From positions 186,001 through 250,000 of the forward strand of contig NZ_BNGS01000011.1 in assembly GCF_014905555.1 (NCBI RefSeq): 64,000 bases of DNA, in the 5' to 3' direction. Source of the stretch: Streptomyces sp. Y2F8-2 (GTDB taxonomy: Bacteria; Actinomycetota; Actinomycetes; Streptomycetales; Streptomycetaceae). The translations under genes and the position numbers were made by a program. Positions 32,991-41,410 of this stretch are shown here, piece after piece. The notes beneath the pieces were generated by a model. That model ran no database searches and was not told the origin of the DNA. It worked only from the letters and a program-made list of their open reading frames with translations. Position 1 is the first letter of the stretch. Each line of letters opens with the position of its first letter.

Positions 32991-33536
32991 GTGCAGCTGG
33001 TAGTCGCACGGATCGGCCGCGCCCACGGGATCAGGGGCGAGGTCACCGTGGAGGTCCGTACCGATGAGCCCGAACTCAGGCTCGCCCCCGGCGCCGTACT
33101 GGCCACCGACCCCGCCTCGGCCGGACCGCTGACCATCGAGACGGGCCGGGTGCACAGCGGCCGCCTGCTCCTCCGCTTCGAGGGGGTGAGGGACCGCAAC
33201 GCCGCCGAGGCGCTGCGCAACACCCTGCTGATCGCCGAGGTCGACCCCGACGAGCTGCCCGAGGGCGAGGACGAGTACTACGACCACCAGCTCATCGACC
33301 TGGACGTGGTGACCGAGGACGGTGTCGAGGTCGGCCGCATCACCGAGATCTCGCACCTGCCCACACAGGACCTGTTCGTCGTCGAGCGCCCGGACGGGAC
33401 CGAGGTGATGATCCCCTTCGTGCAGGAGATCGTCACTCGGATCGACCTCGAGCAGCAGCGGGCCGTCATCGACCCCCCGCCCGGGCTGATCGACGACCGC
33501 GCCGAGATCGTCTCGTCGAGGGACGAGGGCGCATGA
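32991..33536 (+). CDS. rimM: 16S rRNA processing protein RimM
   Basis: RimM assists maturation of the 30S head domain near S19. The 181-residue product has the N-terminal RimM domain starting VQLVVARIGRAHGIRGEVTV and the C-terminal PRC-barrel with EYYDHQLIDLDVVTEDG (about residues 94-110) and the FVQEIVTRIDLEQQRAVIDPPPGL ending (split). GTG 32991 follows AGGAGA at good spacing. Its last four bases overlap the trmD start (ATGA), so the pair is translationally coupled. Confidence 0.96.
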   Translation: MQLVVARIGRAHGIRGEVTVEVRTDEPELRLAPGAVLATDPASAGPLTIETGRVHSGRLLLRFEGVRDRNAAEALRNTLLIAEVDPDELPEGEDEYYDHQLIDLDVVTEDGVEVGRITEISHLPTQDLFVVERPDGTEVMIPFVQEIVTRIDLEQQRAVIDPPPGLIDDRAEIVSSRDEGA

Positions 33537-34366
33537 GACTCGACGTCGTCACGATCTTCCCCGAGTACCTGGAACCGCTGAACGTCTCCCTCGTGGGCAA
33601 GGCACGCGCGCGTGGACAGCTCGACGTCCATGTGCACGACCTGCGGTCCTGGACGTACGACCGGCACAACACCGTCGACGACACGCCGTACGGCGGCGGC
33701 CCCGGCATGGTGATGAAGACCGAGCCCTGGGGCGAGGCCCTGGACGAGATATTCGCCGACGGCTACGAGACCGGCTCCCACGAGCCCGCGCTGATCGTGC
33801 CGACCCCCAGCGGCCGCCCCTTCACCCAGAAGCTCGCCGTCGAACTCTCCGAGCGCCCGTGGCTGGTCTTCACCCCCGCCCGCTACGAGGGCATCGACCG
33901 CCGCGTCGTCGACGAGTACGCCACCCGGATGCCGGTGTACGAGGTGTCCATCGGGGACTACGTCCTCGCCGGCGGTGAGGCGGCCGTCCTCGTCATCACC
34001 GAGGCGGTGGCCCGGCTCCTGCCCGGTGTCCTCGGCAACGCCGAGTCCCACCGGGACGACTCCTTCGCCCCCGGCGCGATGGCCAACCTCCTCGAAGGCC
34101 CCGTCTACACCAAGCCACCCGCCTGGCGCGGCCGGGGCATCCCCGACGTGCTGCTCAGCGGCCATCACGGGAAGATCGCCCGCTGGCGCCGAGACGAGGC
34201 CCTGAAGCGCACGACGGCCAACCGGCCCGACCTGATCGAGCGCTGCGAGCCCGCCGCCTTCGACAAGAAGGACCGCGAGATGCTCTCCATCCTGGGCTGG
34301 ACGCCGGACCCGGAGGGCAAGCCCCACGGCCGATTTTGGCGCAGGCCGGACGGCATGGAAGAATAG
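33533..34366 (+). CDS. trmD: tRNA (guanine37-N1)-methyltransferase TrmD
   Basis: TrmD methylates G37 of tRNAs with a G36 to prevent frameshifting. The 277-residue product has the SPOUT trefoil-knot signature: PARYEGIDRRVVDEYA (about residues 111-126) and YEVSIGDYVLAGGEAA (about 133-148). The N-terminus MRLDVVTIFPEYLEPL is typical, and the C-terminal domain ends in the FWRRPDG tail. The start overlaps rimM by 4 bp. rplS follows after 138 bp. Confidence 0.96.
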   Translation: MRLDVVTIFPEYLEPLNVSLVGKARARGQLDVHVHDLRSWTYDRHNTVDDTPYGGGPGMVMKTEPWGEALDEIFADGYETGSHEPALIVPTPSGRPFTQKLAVELSERPWLVFTPARYEGIDRRVVDEYATRMPVYEVSIGDYVLAGGEAAVLVITEAVARLLPGVLGNAESHRDDSFAPGAMANLLEGPVYTKPPAWRGRGIPDVLLSGHHGKIARWRRDEALKRTTANRPDLIERCEPAAFDKKDREMLSILGWTPDPEGKPHGRFWRRPDGMEE

Positions 34367-34504
34367 TGCGCTGTTGCCCGCCGTCCGGCGTGCGCCCCTG
34401 CCACAGGGGGACACGACGCCCGCCCCGACGACGGCCACCACTCTCTTGCCGAAAAAACTACGTACCGCCGATGACCTGTGGCATCGGCGAAGAAAGCAGA
34501 CGAA

Positions 34505-34855
34505 ATGTCTCACCTGCTCGACACCGTCGACGCCGCGTCGCTGCGCTCCGACATCCCGGCCTTCCGTCCCGGTGACACCGTCAACGTCCACGTCCGCGTC
34601 ATCGAGGGCAACCGCTCCCGTGTGCAGCAGTTCAAGGGCGTCGTGATCCGCCGCCAGGGCTCCGGCGTGCGCGAGACCTTCACGGTCCGCAAGGTCTCCT
34701 TCTCCGTCGGCGTCGAGCGCACCTTCCCGGTGCACACCCCGATCGTCGAGAAGATCGAGCTCGTCACCCGCGGTGACGTCCGTCGCGCCAAGCTGTACTA
34801 CCTGCGCGACCTGCGCGGCAAGGCCGCGAAGATCAAGGAGAAGCGCGAGAACTGA
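34505..34855 (+). CDS. rplS: 50S ribosomal protein L19
   Basis: L19 sits at the 30S-50S interface. From ATG 34505 the product is 116 residues, the expected length. Family motifs FRPGDTVNVHVRVIEGNRSRVQQFKG (core PGDTV and R-Q-F-KG) and VRKVSFSVGVERTFPVHTP are present (residues 19-75). An in-frame ATG at 34478 would add nine residues with no family support. The purine-rich GAAAGCAGACGAA upstream is a weak ribosome binding site. sipW starts 45 bp downstream. Confidence 0.96.
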   Translation: MSHLLDTVDAASLRSDIPAFRPGDTVNVHVRVIEGNRSRVQQFKGVVIRRQGSGVRETFTVRKVSFSVGVERTFPVHTPIVEKIELVTRGDVRRAKLYYLRDLRGKAAKIKEKREN

Positions 34856-34900
34856 GCGCCTGAGGGAGTTCACAAGGGGGCCGGATAGCATCTGGCCCCG

Positions 34901-35656
34901 ATGGACACCGAAGCACAGCACGTGGAGCGCGACCGCTCCTCCCACCCCGCTCAGCCCGAGGAGACCTCGGACACAAGGGGGCCGGAGGAGCGGTCGCGCT
35001 TCGCGTTGCGGTCCCGTGTCGCCGACTGGCTACCCGGGGGCCGGATCACCCTCACCGTGCTGGTCTGCCTGCTGTTCCTCCTCACCCTCGGCACGTTTGT
35101 GATGCAGCCGTTCGACATACCGAGCGGTTCCATGGAGCGCGGATTGAGGATCGGGGACCGCGTTCTCGTAGATAAGTTGGCGTACCGTTTCGGATCCGAG
35201 CCGCAGCGGGGAGATGTCGTCGTGTTCGACGGCACCGGGTACTTCGGGAACGCCGACTACGTCAAACGGGTAGTGGGTGTAGGGGGAGACCACGTGGTCT
35301 GCTGCGACAAGGAGGGGAGGCTCGAGGTGAACGGCCGGTCGGTCGACGAGTCGTCGTTTCTGTACCCCGGCAACAGTCCGTCCGACGTCCCCTTCGACGT
35401 CGTCGTGCCCGAGGGCGCGCTCTTCGTCCTCGGCGACCACCGCAGGGACTCCAGCGACTCCCGGGACCACCTCGGCTCGCCGGGCGGCGGCATGGTCCCC
35501 GTCAGCGCGGTGATCGGCCGGGCCGACTGGGTGATCTGGCCCTCCGCGCACTTCAGGCACATCACCCGCCCCGGCGCCTACGCGCGCGTGCCCGCGCCCG
35601 GCGCGAGCGTCCCGGAGACGAACCCGCCGCAGACAGCGGGCGGTGCGCATGGGTAA
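34901..35656 (+). CDS. sipW: Type I signal peptidase SipW-like (first of four)
   Basis: Type I signal peptidases cleave signal peptides of exported preproteins on the outer face of the membrane. The 251-residue product has a 47-residue cytoplasmic leader, one transmembrane helix (about 48-68), the catalytic serine in PSGSM at Ser77, and the general base Lys122 in DYVKRVVGVGGD. The GDHRRDSSDSRD box E is near 170. No C-terminal membrane helix is seen, unlike sipY and sipZ. It follows rplS by 45 bp. A small GGGGCC/GGCCCC hairpin at 34877-34899 abuts the start. Streptomyces carry four tandem sip genes here; I name them by position. Confidence 0.92.
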   Translation: MDTEAQHVERDRSSHPAQPEETSDTRGPEERSRFALRSRVADWLPGGRITLTVLVCLLFLLTLGTFVMQPFDIPSGSMERGLRIGDRVLVDKLAYRFGSEPQRGDVVVFDGTGYFGNADYVKRVVGVGGDHVVCCDKEGRLEVNGRSVDESSFLYPGNSPSDVPFDVVVPEGALFVLGDHRRDSSDSRDHLGSPGGGMVPVSAVIGRADWVIWPSAHFRHITRPGAYARVPAPGASVPETNPPQTAGGAHG

Positions 35657-36737
35657 CCGCGGCAAACCGCGCGGTGCGCCGTCCGACACCGCCACGCAGA
35701 ACCTGCTGCCCACCGGCGCGCGACGCGCCGTCGGCTCGGCCCCCACCGGACGCAGCCGTGCCGAGCGGCGCAAGCTCCAGCGCAAGGTGAAGCGCAAGAG
35801 GAGGCGTTCCGCCGTCAAGGAGATACCGCTCCTCGTCGGTGTCGCCGTCCTCATAGCGCTCGTTTTGAAGACCTTCCTCGTGCAGGCGTTCGTCATCCCG
35901 TCGGGCTCCATGGAGAACACGATCCAGATCGGCGACCGCGTCCTCGTCGACAAGCTGACCCCGTGGTTCGGCTCCAAGCCGCAGCGCGGGGACGTCGTCG
36001 TCTTCCGGGACCCCGGCGACTGGCTCGCGGGCGAGAAGACGCCCCAGAAGAACGACCCCATCGTCGTCAAGCAGGTCAAGGAAGGGCTCACCTGGATCGG
36101 CCTGCTGCCGTCCGACAACGACAAGGACCTCATCAAACGGGTCGTCGCGGTCGGCGGAGACACCGTCAAGTGCTGCGACACGCAAGGGCGGGTCACGGTC
36201 AACGGCGTGCCGCTGAATGAGCCGTACATTCACCCGGGGAACAAACCTTCGGACTTCTCGTTCTCGGAGACCGTGCCACCGGGCCGTCTGTGGGTGATGG
36301 GCGACCACCGGGCCAACTCGGCCGACTCCCGCTACCACCGCAACGAGCCGTACGGCGGTACTGTCTCGGAGGAGTCCGTCGTGGGCCGCGCCATGGTTAT
36401 CGCCTGGCCCATTGGGCACTGGACCCGATTGAAGGAGCCGGACACTTACGCGTCGGTGCCGGGCGGTGCGGTCGGCGCACCAGGTCCGTCGCATAGGGTG
36501 GCCTCCGCGGATCGATACGGATTGATCCCCCTCCCGAGCCCTGCGGAACTCCCGCTCGTTATGGGAGTGGTGGGCCTGCGTCGACAGGGGCGCCGGCGGC
36601 GGTACGGAGTGAGGAGTGGATGTGGGGGATTTGGCGGTCGGCGCACGGTCCGGACACGAGGGTCCCGAGGAGAGGCCGGAGCGACCCGACGAGGCGGCTG
36701 CCCCGGCCGCGGAAGAGCACGTCGGCACCGGGAGTGA
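35649..36737 (+). CDS. sipX: Type I signal peptidase SipX-like, reading into sipY
   Basis: A signal peptidase of 362 residues from ATG 35649 (a GTG at 35643 adds two). It has a basic cytoplasmic region (1-58), one N-terminal helix (about 59-79), catalytic Ser87 in PSGSM and Lys163 in LIKRVVAVGGD, and the GDHRANSADSRYH box. Its start overlaps the sipW stop by 8 bp. The frame does not stop at the expected place: the last 40 residues, Arg/Gly-rich and unlike the family, are encoded inside the first 122 bp of sipY. The normal C-terminus is probably near residue 320, so either the stop was lost or the overlap is natural. Confidence 0.9.
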   Translation: MGNRGKPRGAPSDTATQNLLPTGARRAVGSAPTGRSRAERRKLQRKVKRKRRRSAVKEIPLLVGVAVLIALVLKTFLVQAFVIPSGSMENTIQIGDRVLVDKLTPWFGSKPQRGDVVVFRDPGDWLAGEKTPQKNDPIVVKQVKEGLTWIGLLPSDNDKDLIKRVVAVGGDTVKCCDTQGRVTVNGVPLNEPYIHPGNKPSDFSFSETVPPGRLWVMGDHRANSADSRYHRNEPYGGTVSEESVVGRAMVIAWPIGHWTRLKEPDTYASVPGGAVGAPGPSHRVASADRYGLIPLPSPAELPLVMGVVGLRRQGRRRRYGVRSGCGGFGGRRTVRTRGSRGEAGATRRGGCPGRGRARRHRE

Positions 36738-37575
36738 CTCCCCGGCGCACGGCGCGCAGGAGAGCGGCGGACAGGGCGGCGGCCCCAAGAAGCAGCGCTC
36801 CTTCTGGAAGGAACTTCCGCTCCTCATCGGCATCGCGCTGGTGCTCGCGCTGCTGATCAAGACGTTCCTGGTGCAGGCGTTCTCGATTCCCTCGGACTCG
36901 ATGCAGAACACCCTCCAGCAGGGTGACCGCGTCCTCGTCGACAAGCTGACCCCGTGGTTCGGCTCCAAGCCCTCGCGCGGCGAGGTCGTGGTCTTCCACG
37001 ACCCGGACAACTGGCTGGCGGGCGAGCCCACCAGCACGCCGAACGCCCTGCAGACGGCGCTGAGCTGGATCGGCCTGATGCCGTCCGCCGAGGAGAAGGA
37101 CCTCATCAAGCGGGTCATCGGCGTCGCCGGCGACACCATCGAGTGCAAGAACACCGGCCCGCTGTTGGTCAACGGCAAGCCGCTCAACGAGCCGTACGTC
37201 TACCCGGGCAACACCCCGTGCAGCGTCGACGACCAGGGCGGCCAGTTCAAGGTCACGGTTCCCCCGGGCAAAATCTGGGTCATGGGCGACCACCGGCAGA
37301 ACTCGCTCGACTCCCGCTACCACCAGCAGGACAAGTACCGGGGCTTCGTGCCGGCGGGGAACGTCGTGGGCCGCGCCATCGTGATCGCCTGGCCGCCCAC
37401 CCGCTGGGACACGCTGCCGATCCCGGACACCTTCGACCAGGGCCTGAACACGGTGGCCCCCTCCGCCCTCGGCCTGATCGGCGCCGTGCCGCTGGTGATG
37501 TGGCGCAGGCGCCGCCTCACCGCGCGCCTTACCGACGGAAACCCGCGGGTTTCCGGCAGCGGTACCGCCGGGTAG
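36616..37575 (+). CDS. sipY: Type I signal peptidase SipY-like
   Basis: The 319-residue product has a cytoplasmic leader (1-64), an N-terminal helix (about 65-86), catalytic Ser95 in PSDSM, Lys165 in LIKRVIGVAGD, the box GDHRQNSLDSRYH, and a second membrane helix close to the C-terminus (SALGLIGAVPLVMW, about 282-295) followed by a basic tail. Two helices flanking the catalytic domain are typical of Streptomyces SipY. GTG 36616 is taken as start; GTG 36622, five bases after GAGGAG, is an alternative two residues in. It overlaps sipX by 122 bp in another frame. Confidence 0.92.
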   Translation: MDVGDLAVGARSGHEGPEERPERPDEAAAPAAEEHVGTGSDSPAHGAQESGGQGGGPKKQRSFWKELPLLIGIALVLALLIKTFLVQAFSIPSDSMQNTLQQGDRVLVDKLTPWFGSKPSRGEVVVFHDPDNWLAGEPTSTPNALQTALSWIGLMPSAEEKDLIKRVIGVAGDTIECKNTGPLLVNGKPLNEPYVYPGNTPCSVDDQGGQFKVTVPPGKIWVMGDHRQNSLDSRYHQQDKYRGFVPAGNVVGRAIVIAWPPTRWDTLPIPDTFDQGLNTVAPSALGLIGAVPLVMWRRRRLTARLTDGNPRVSGSGTAG

Positions 37576-37653
37576 GGTGCCGTCCCAGATCGCCGATCTT
37601 CCGCGGCCCGGCTGTGGCCGCGGGATCGATTCTCCGACCTGGGAGCTGTGGGA

Positions 37654-38400
37654 ATGAGCGGGACTGGTCGTGCGGACAAGGGCCGCGGACGGCTCGGCAG
37701 CAGGCTGTCGGGGCTGGCCGTGGCCCTCGGCTGTGTGCTCTTCCTCGGTGGGTTCGTCTGGGGCGCGATCGTCTACCGGCCCTACACCGTGCCCACCAAC
37801 TCCATGTCGCCCACCATCGCCGCCGGTGACCGGGTCCTCGCACAGCGCGTCGACGGCGCCGACGTCAAGCGCGGCGACGTCGTCGTCTTCCGCCAGACGG
37901 CCTGGGGCAACATGCCGCTGGTCAAGCGGGTCGTGGCGGTCGGCGGCGACACCGTCGGCTGCTGCACCGACGGCAAGCTGACCGTCAACGGCAAGCAGAT
38001 CGACGAGTCCTACCTCGCCAAGGGCGAGCCCGCCGAGTACAAGACGATCCCCACGATCACGGTCCCCAAGGACCGGCTGTTCGTGCTCGGCGACGAGCGC
38101 AGCGGCTCCCTGGACTCCTCCGCCCACCTCACCGAGGCCTTCAACGGCACGGTGCCGCGCAACGCGGTGGACGCCCGTGTGGACGCCGTGGTGTGGCCGA
38201 TGAACGGCATGCTGGCCCGCCCGACGGGCTTCGAGACACTGGGCGCCCTCTCGTCGCCCGGGCCGCTGCGGCTGATCCTCGGCGTGATCGTGGCGGGAGC
38301 GGTGCTGGTACTGGGAGGCGCGGCCTACGGGCCGATCGCGGGGCTCGCGCGACGGGGGCGCGGCACCGCGGTGCGGACGGAGCCGGCCCGTGCCCGCTGA
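37654..38400 (+). CDS. sipZ: Type I signal peptidase SipZ-like
   Basis: The 248-residue product is the last of the four signal peptidases. It has an N-terminal helix (about residues 18-40), catalytic Ser50 in PTNSM, Lys91 in LVKRVVAVGGD, a shortened box with GDERSGSLDSSAH in place of the usual GDHR-type motif, and a C-terminal helix (about 205-230). ATG 37654 with GGGAG eight bases upstream is preferred over GTG 37648, which is only two bases from that site. Its last 11 bp overlap the Nudix gene start, so the two are coupled. Confidence 0.92.
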   Translation: MSGTGRADKGRGRLGSRLSGLAVALGCVLFLGGFVWGAIVYRPYTVPTNSMSPTIAAGDRVLAQRVDGADVKRGDVVVFRQTAWGNMPLVKRVVAVGGDTVGCCTDGKLTVNGKQIDESYLAKGEPAEYKTIPTITVPKDRLFVLGDERSGSLDSSAHLTEAFNGTVPRNAVDARVDAVVWPMNGMLARPTGFETLGALSSPGPLRLILGVIVAGAVLVLGGAAYGPIAGLARRGRGTAVRTEPARAR

Positions 38401-38926
38401 GGCAACCTCGCCCGCGCCCGCCTCGCCCGACGAGCCGGGCGCCGACGAGCCGCGCAAAGTGGCCCGGGTGGTGCTGCTCGACCCCGACGACCGCATCCTG
38501 CTGCTGCACGGCCACGAGCCGGAGGACCCCGCGGACGACTGGTGGTTCACCCCCGGCGGCGGTGTCGAGGGCGACGAGACGCGCGAGCAGGCCGCGCTGC
38601 GGGAAGTGGCCGAGGAGACCGGTATCACGCAGGTCGACCTGGGCCCCGTACTGTGGCGTCGCAGGTGCTCGTTCCCGTTCGCGGGCCGCCGCTGGAACCA
38701 GGACGAGTGGTACTACCTGGCCCGTACGACCCAGACGGCCACGGCCGCGCCGAACCTCACGGAACTGGAAAAGCGCAGCGTCGCGGGAGCACGGTGGTGG
38801 ACGTGCGGGGAACTGGCCGCGGCACATGAGACGGTGTATCCGAAGAGACTCGCCGAGCTGCTGCGCACACTGCTCGACGAAGGTCCTCCCGCCGAACCTG
38901 TGACCCTGGACACGGAAATCGTCTAG
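38390..38926 (+). CDS. Nudix hydrolase
   Basis: Nudix enzymes hydrolyse nucleoside diphosphates linked to another moiety. The 178-residue product has the complete Nudix box, GGGVEGDETREQAALREVAEETGI (residues about 55-78; pattern Gx5Ex7REVxEExGI with all metal-binding glutamates). A Trp/Tyr-rich stretch DEWYYLARTTQ follows. The substrate is not predictable. The gene begins inside sipZ (11-bp overlap) at GTG 38390 and is followed by the DUF2469 gene after 56 bp, so it is part of the secretion-to-dprA run. Confidence 0.93.
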   Translation: MPAEATSPAPASPDEPGADEPRKVARVVLLDPDDRILLLHGHEPEDPADDWWFTPGGGVEGDETREQAALREVAEETGITQVDLGPVLWRRRCSFPFAGRRWNQDEWYYLARTTQTATAAPNLTELEKRSVAGARWWTCGELAAAHETVYPKRLAELLRTLLDEGPPAEPVTLDTEIV

Positions 38927-38982
38927 GGCCTCACAGGAGTGGCGCACAATGGGGGGATCGCACGGCTGAAGGGGAACATGCC

Positions 38983-39291
38983 ATGAGCGCCGAGGACCTC
39001 GAGAAGTACGAGACCGAGATGGAGCTCAAGCTCTACCGGGAGTACCGCGATGTCGTCGGTCTGTTCAAATACGTGATCGAGACCGAACGGCGCTTCTACC
39101 TCACCAACGACTACGAGATGCAGGTGCACTCGGTCCAGGGCGAGGTGTTCTTCGAGGTGTCCATGGCGGACGCCTGGGTGTGGGACATGTACCGCCCCGC
39201 CCGCTTCGTGAAGCAGGTACGCGTCCTCACATTCAAGGACGTGAACATCGAGGAGCTGAACAAGAGCGACCTGGAGTTGCCGGGCGGCTGA
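38983..39291 (+). CDS. DUF2469 family protein
   Basis: A 102-residue protein of a family restricted to actinobacteria and found at this place, before the yraN-type gene, in most of them. The start MSAEDLEKYETEMELKLYREYRDVVG (first 26 residues) and VIETERRFYLTNDYEM are strongly conserved. It is acidic and has no membrane segment. The function is unknown. AAGGGGAA stands nine bases upstream of ATG 38983. A CACAAT hexamer at 38946-38951 could be a -10 element for an internal promoter. Confidence 0.92.
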   Translation: MSAEDLEKYETEMELKLYREYRDVVGLFKYVIETERRFYLTNDYEMQVHSVQGEVFFEVSMADAWVWDMYRPARFVKQVRVLTFKDVNIEELNKSDLELPGG

Positions 39292-39411
39292 GCAACACGC
39301 CCGTGACGCACCCGTGTGGGTGACGGAGTTCTCCACAACCGCCGAGTAGTCCACCAAGATCCATCCGGTGGAGCCCGATGCGTGACGGTTGGCGCCGGAG
39401 GTGGTGCCGAC

Positions 39412-39783
39412 ATGAACACACACCAGGCACGCAACGCACTCGGCCGGTACGGAGAAAACGTGGCCGCCCGGCGCCTCACGGCCGCCGGAATGACCATCCT
39501 GCAGCGCAACTGGCGCGACGGCAGAAGCGGCGAGATCGACATCGTGGCCAGGGACGGCGACGTCCTGGTCGTCTGCGAGGTGAAGACCCGCAGGGGCGGC
39601 TCCTTCGAGCACCCGATGGCCGCCGTGACCCCCCAGAAGGCGCAGCGGCTGCGCGACCTCGCCGAACGCTGGATCCAGGCCCACGGCGGCGCCCCACCGG
39701 GAGGCGTCCGCATCGACCTCATCGGCGTCCTGCTCCCGCAGCGCGGCGCACCCGCCGTCCAGCACGCGCGAGGGGTGGCCTGA
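39412..39783 (+). CDS. YraN/UPF0102 family nuclease-fold protein
   Basis: The 123-residue product belongs to the UPF0102 family with a Holliday-junction-resolvase-like fold. The core motifs are GRYGENVAARRL (residues about 10-21), NWRDGRSGEIDIVARDGDVLVVCEVKTR (pattern GEID...E-VK, the PD-(D/E)XK-type acidic residues), and PQKAQRLRDLAERWI. The biological role is unsettled. ATG 39412 follows GGAGGT. The comM-type gene starts 1 bp after its stop and dprA overlaps that, so yraN-comM-dprA form one DNA-processing operon, as in many bacteria. Confidence 0.92.
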   Translation: MNTHQARNALGRYGENVAARRLTAAGMTILQRNWRDGRSGEIDIVARDGDVLVVCEVKTRRGGSFEHPMAAVTPQKAQRLRDLAERWIQAHGGAPPGGVRIDLIGVLLPQRGAPAVQHARGVA

Positions 39784-39784
39784 C

Positions 39785-41410
39785 ATGGGCTTCGCACGCA
39801 CATGCTCCGTGGCACTGGTCGGCGTCGAAGGCGTGGTCGTCGAGGTCCAGGCCGACCTGGAACCAGGCGTCGCGGCATTCACCCTTGTCGGCCTGCCCGA
39901 CAAGAGCCTCACGGAGAGCCGGGACCGCGTCCGGGCCGCCGTGGTCAACTCGGGCGGCGAATGGCCCCAGAAAAAGCTCACCGTCGGACTCAGCCCCGCC
40001 TCCGTGCCCAAGGCCGGCAGCGGATTCGACCTCGCCGTCGCCTGCGCGGTGCTCGGCGCCGCCGAACGCATCGACCCCAGGGTGCTCGCCGACATCGTCA
40101 TGATCGGCGAACTCGGCCTGGACGGACGGGTCCGGCCGGTCCGCGGCATCCTGCCCGCGGTCCTGGCCGCCGCGGACGCGGGTTACGAACAAGTGGTCGT
40201 GCCGGAATGCGCCGCCGCCGAAGCCTCACTGGTACCCGGCGTGTCCGTACTCGGCGTCCGCAGCCTGCGGCAACTGATCGCCGTCCTCGCCGACGAGCCC
40301 GTACCCGACGAGGAGCCGGACGTGCAGGGCCGCCCCGATCCCCTCCTCGCCGGCCTGCGCGTCCCGGGCACCGGAGCCGCCACCGGCATGCACAGCGTGG
40401 GCGCCGCACAGCACGACACCGGCCACGACCTCGCCGACGTCGTGGGCCAGAACTCGGCGCGCACCGCGGTCGAGGTGGCCGCGGCCGGCGGCCACCACCT
40501 CTTCCTCGAAGGCCCGCCCGGCGCCGGCAAGACCATGCTCGCCGAACGGCTGCCCGCCATCCTGCCCACACTCAGCAGACAGGAATCACTGGAAGTCACG
40601 GCGGTGCACTCCGTGGCCGGCCTGCTCCCACCCGGCAAACCCCTGATCGACACCGCCCCCTACTGCGCCCCCCACCACTCGGCCACCATGCAGGCCCTCG
40701 TCGGAGGCGGCCCAGGCGTCGCCCGGCCCGGCGCCGTGTCACTCGCCCACCGAGGGGTCCTCTTCCTGGACGAAACCCCCGAATTCAGCAGCCACGCCCT
40801 CGACGCCCTGCGGCAACCCCTGGAGTCCGGGCACGTCGTGATCGCCCGCAGCGCCGGTGTCGTACGGTTCCCCGCGAAATTCCTCATGGTGCTCGCCGCC
40901 AACCCCTGCCCCTGCGGACGCTTCTCCCGGCGCGACACCCACTGCGAGTGCCCATCCTCGGCGATCCGCCGCTACCAGGCACGGCTCTCCGGCCCCCTCC
41001 TCGACCGGGTCGACCTGCGCGTCGAGGTCGACCCCGTCACCCGGGCCGAACTCACCGACCGCGGAGCCCGAGGCGAGACCACCGCGACCGTCGCCGACCG
41101 GGTCCACGCCGCCAGGCAGCGAGCGGCGACACGCCTGGCGGACACCCCCTGGCGGACCAACAGCGAAGTGCCGGGACGCGAACTGCGCAGCCGCTGGCAC
41201 GCCGCGCCCGGCGCCATGGACGAAGCCGAGCGCAACCTCGAACGGGGCGTGCTCACCGCCCGGGGACTCGACCGCGTGCTCCGCGTGGCCTGGACGATCG
41301 CCGACCTCGTGGGCCACGACCGGCCCAACGCCACGGACGTCGCCCTGGCCCTGCAACTGCGCACCGGCGTTCCTCGGGGCGTGCCGATGACGATCGGAGC
41401 ATCGGCGTGA
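39785..41410 (+). CDS. ComM-type Mg-chelatase-like AAA+ ATPase
   Basis: The 541-residue product is of the YifB/ComM family, related to magnesium chelatase ATPases. ComM of Vibrio is a helicase that promotes branch migration in natural transformation. The N-terminal Lon-like fold (about 1-180) is followed by the AAA+ module with Walker A GPPGAGKT at 243-250, Walker B GVLFLDETPEFS near 321-332, and the zinc-binding-like CPCGRFSRRDTHCEC loop (about 378-392), then a C-terminal helical domain. The dprA start overlaps its stop by 4 bp (GTGA). Streptomyces are not known to be naturally competent, so the role here may be general recombination. Confidence 0.93.
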   Translation: MGFARTCSVALVGVEGVVVEVQADLEPGVAAFTLVGLPDKSLTESRDRVRAAVVNSGGEWPQKKLTVGLSPASVPKAGSGFDLAVACAVLGAAERIDPRVLADIVMIGELGLDGRVRPVRGILPAVLAAADAGYEQVVVPECAAAEASLVPGVSVLGVRSLRQLIAVLADEPVPDEEPDVQGRPDPLLAGLRVPGTGAATGMHSVGAAQHDTGHDLADVVGQNSARTAVEVAAAGGHHLFLEGPPGAGKTMLAERLPAILPTLSRQESLEVTAVHSVAGLLPPGKPLIDTAPYCAPHHSATMQALVGGGPGVARPGAVSLAHRGVLFLDETPEFSSHALDALRQPLESGHVVIARSAGVVRFPAKFLMVLAANPCPCGRFSRRDTHCECPSSAIRRYQARLSGPLLDRVDLRVEVDPVTRAELTDRGARGETTATVADRVHAARQRAATRLADTPWRTNSEVPGRELRSRWHAAPGAMDEAERNLERGVLTARGLDRVLRVAWTIADLVGHDRPNATDVALALQLRTGVPRGVPMTIGASA

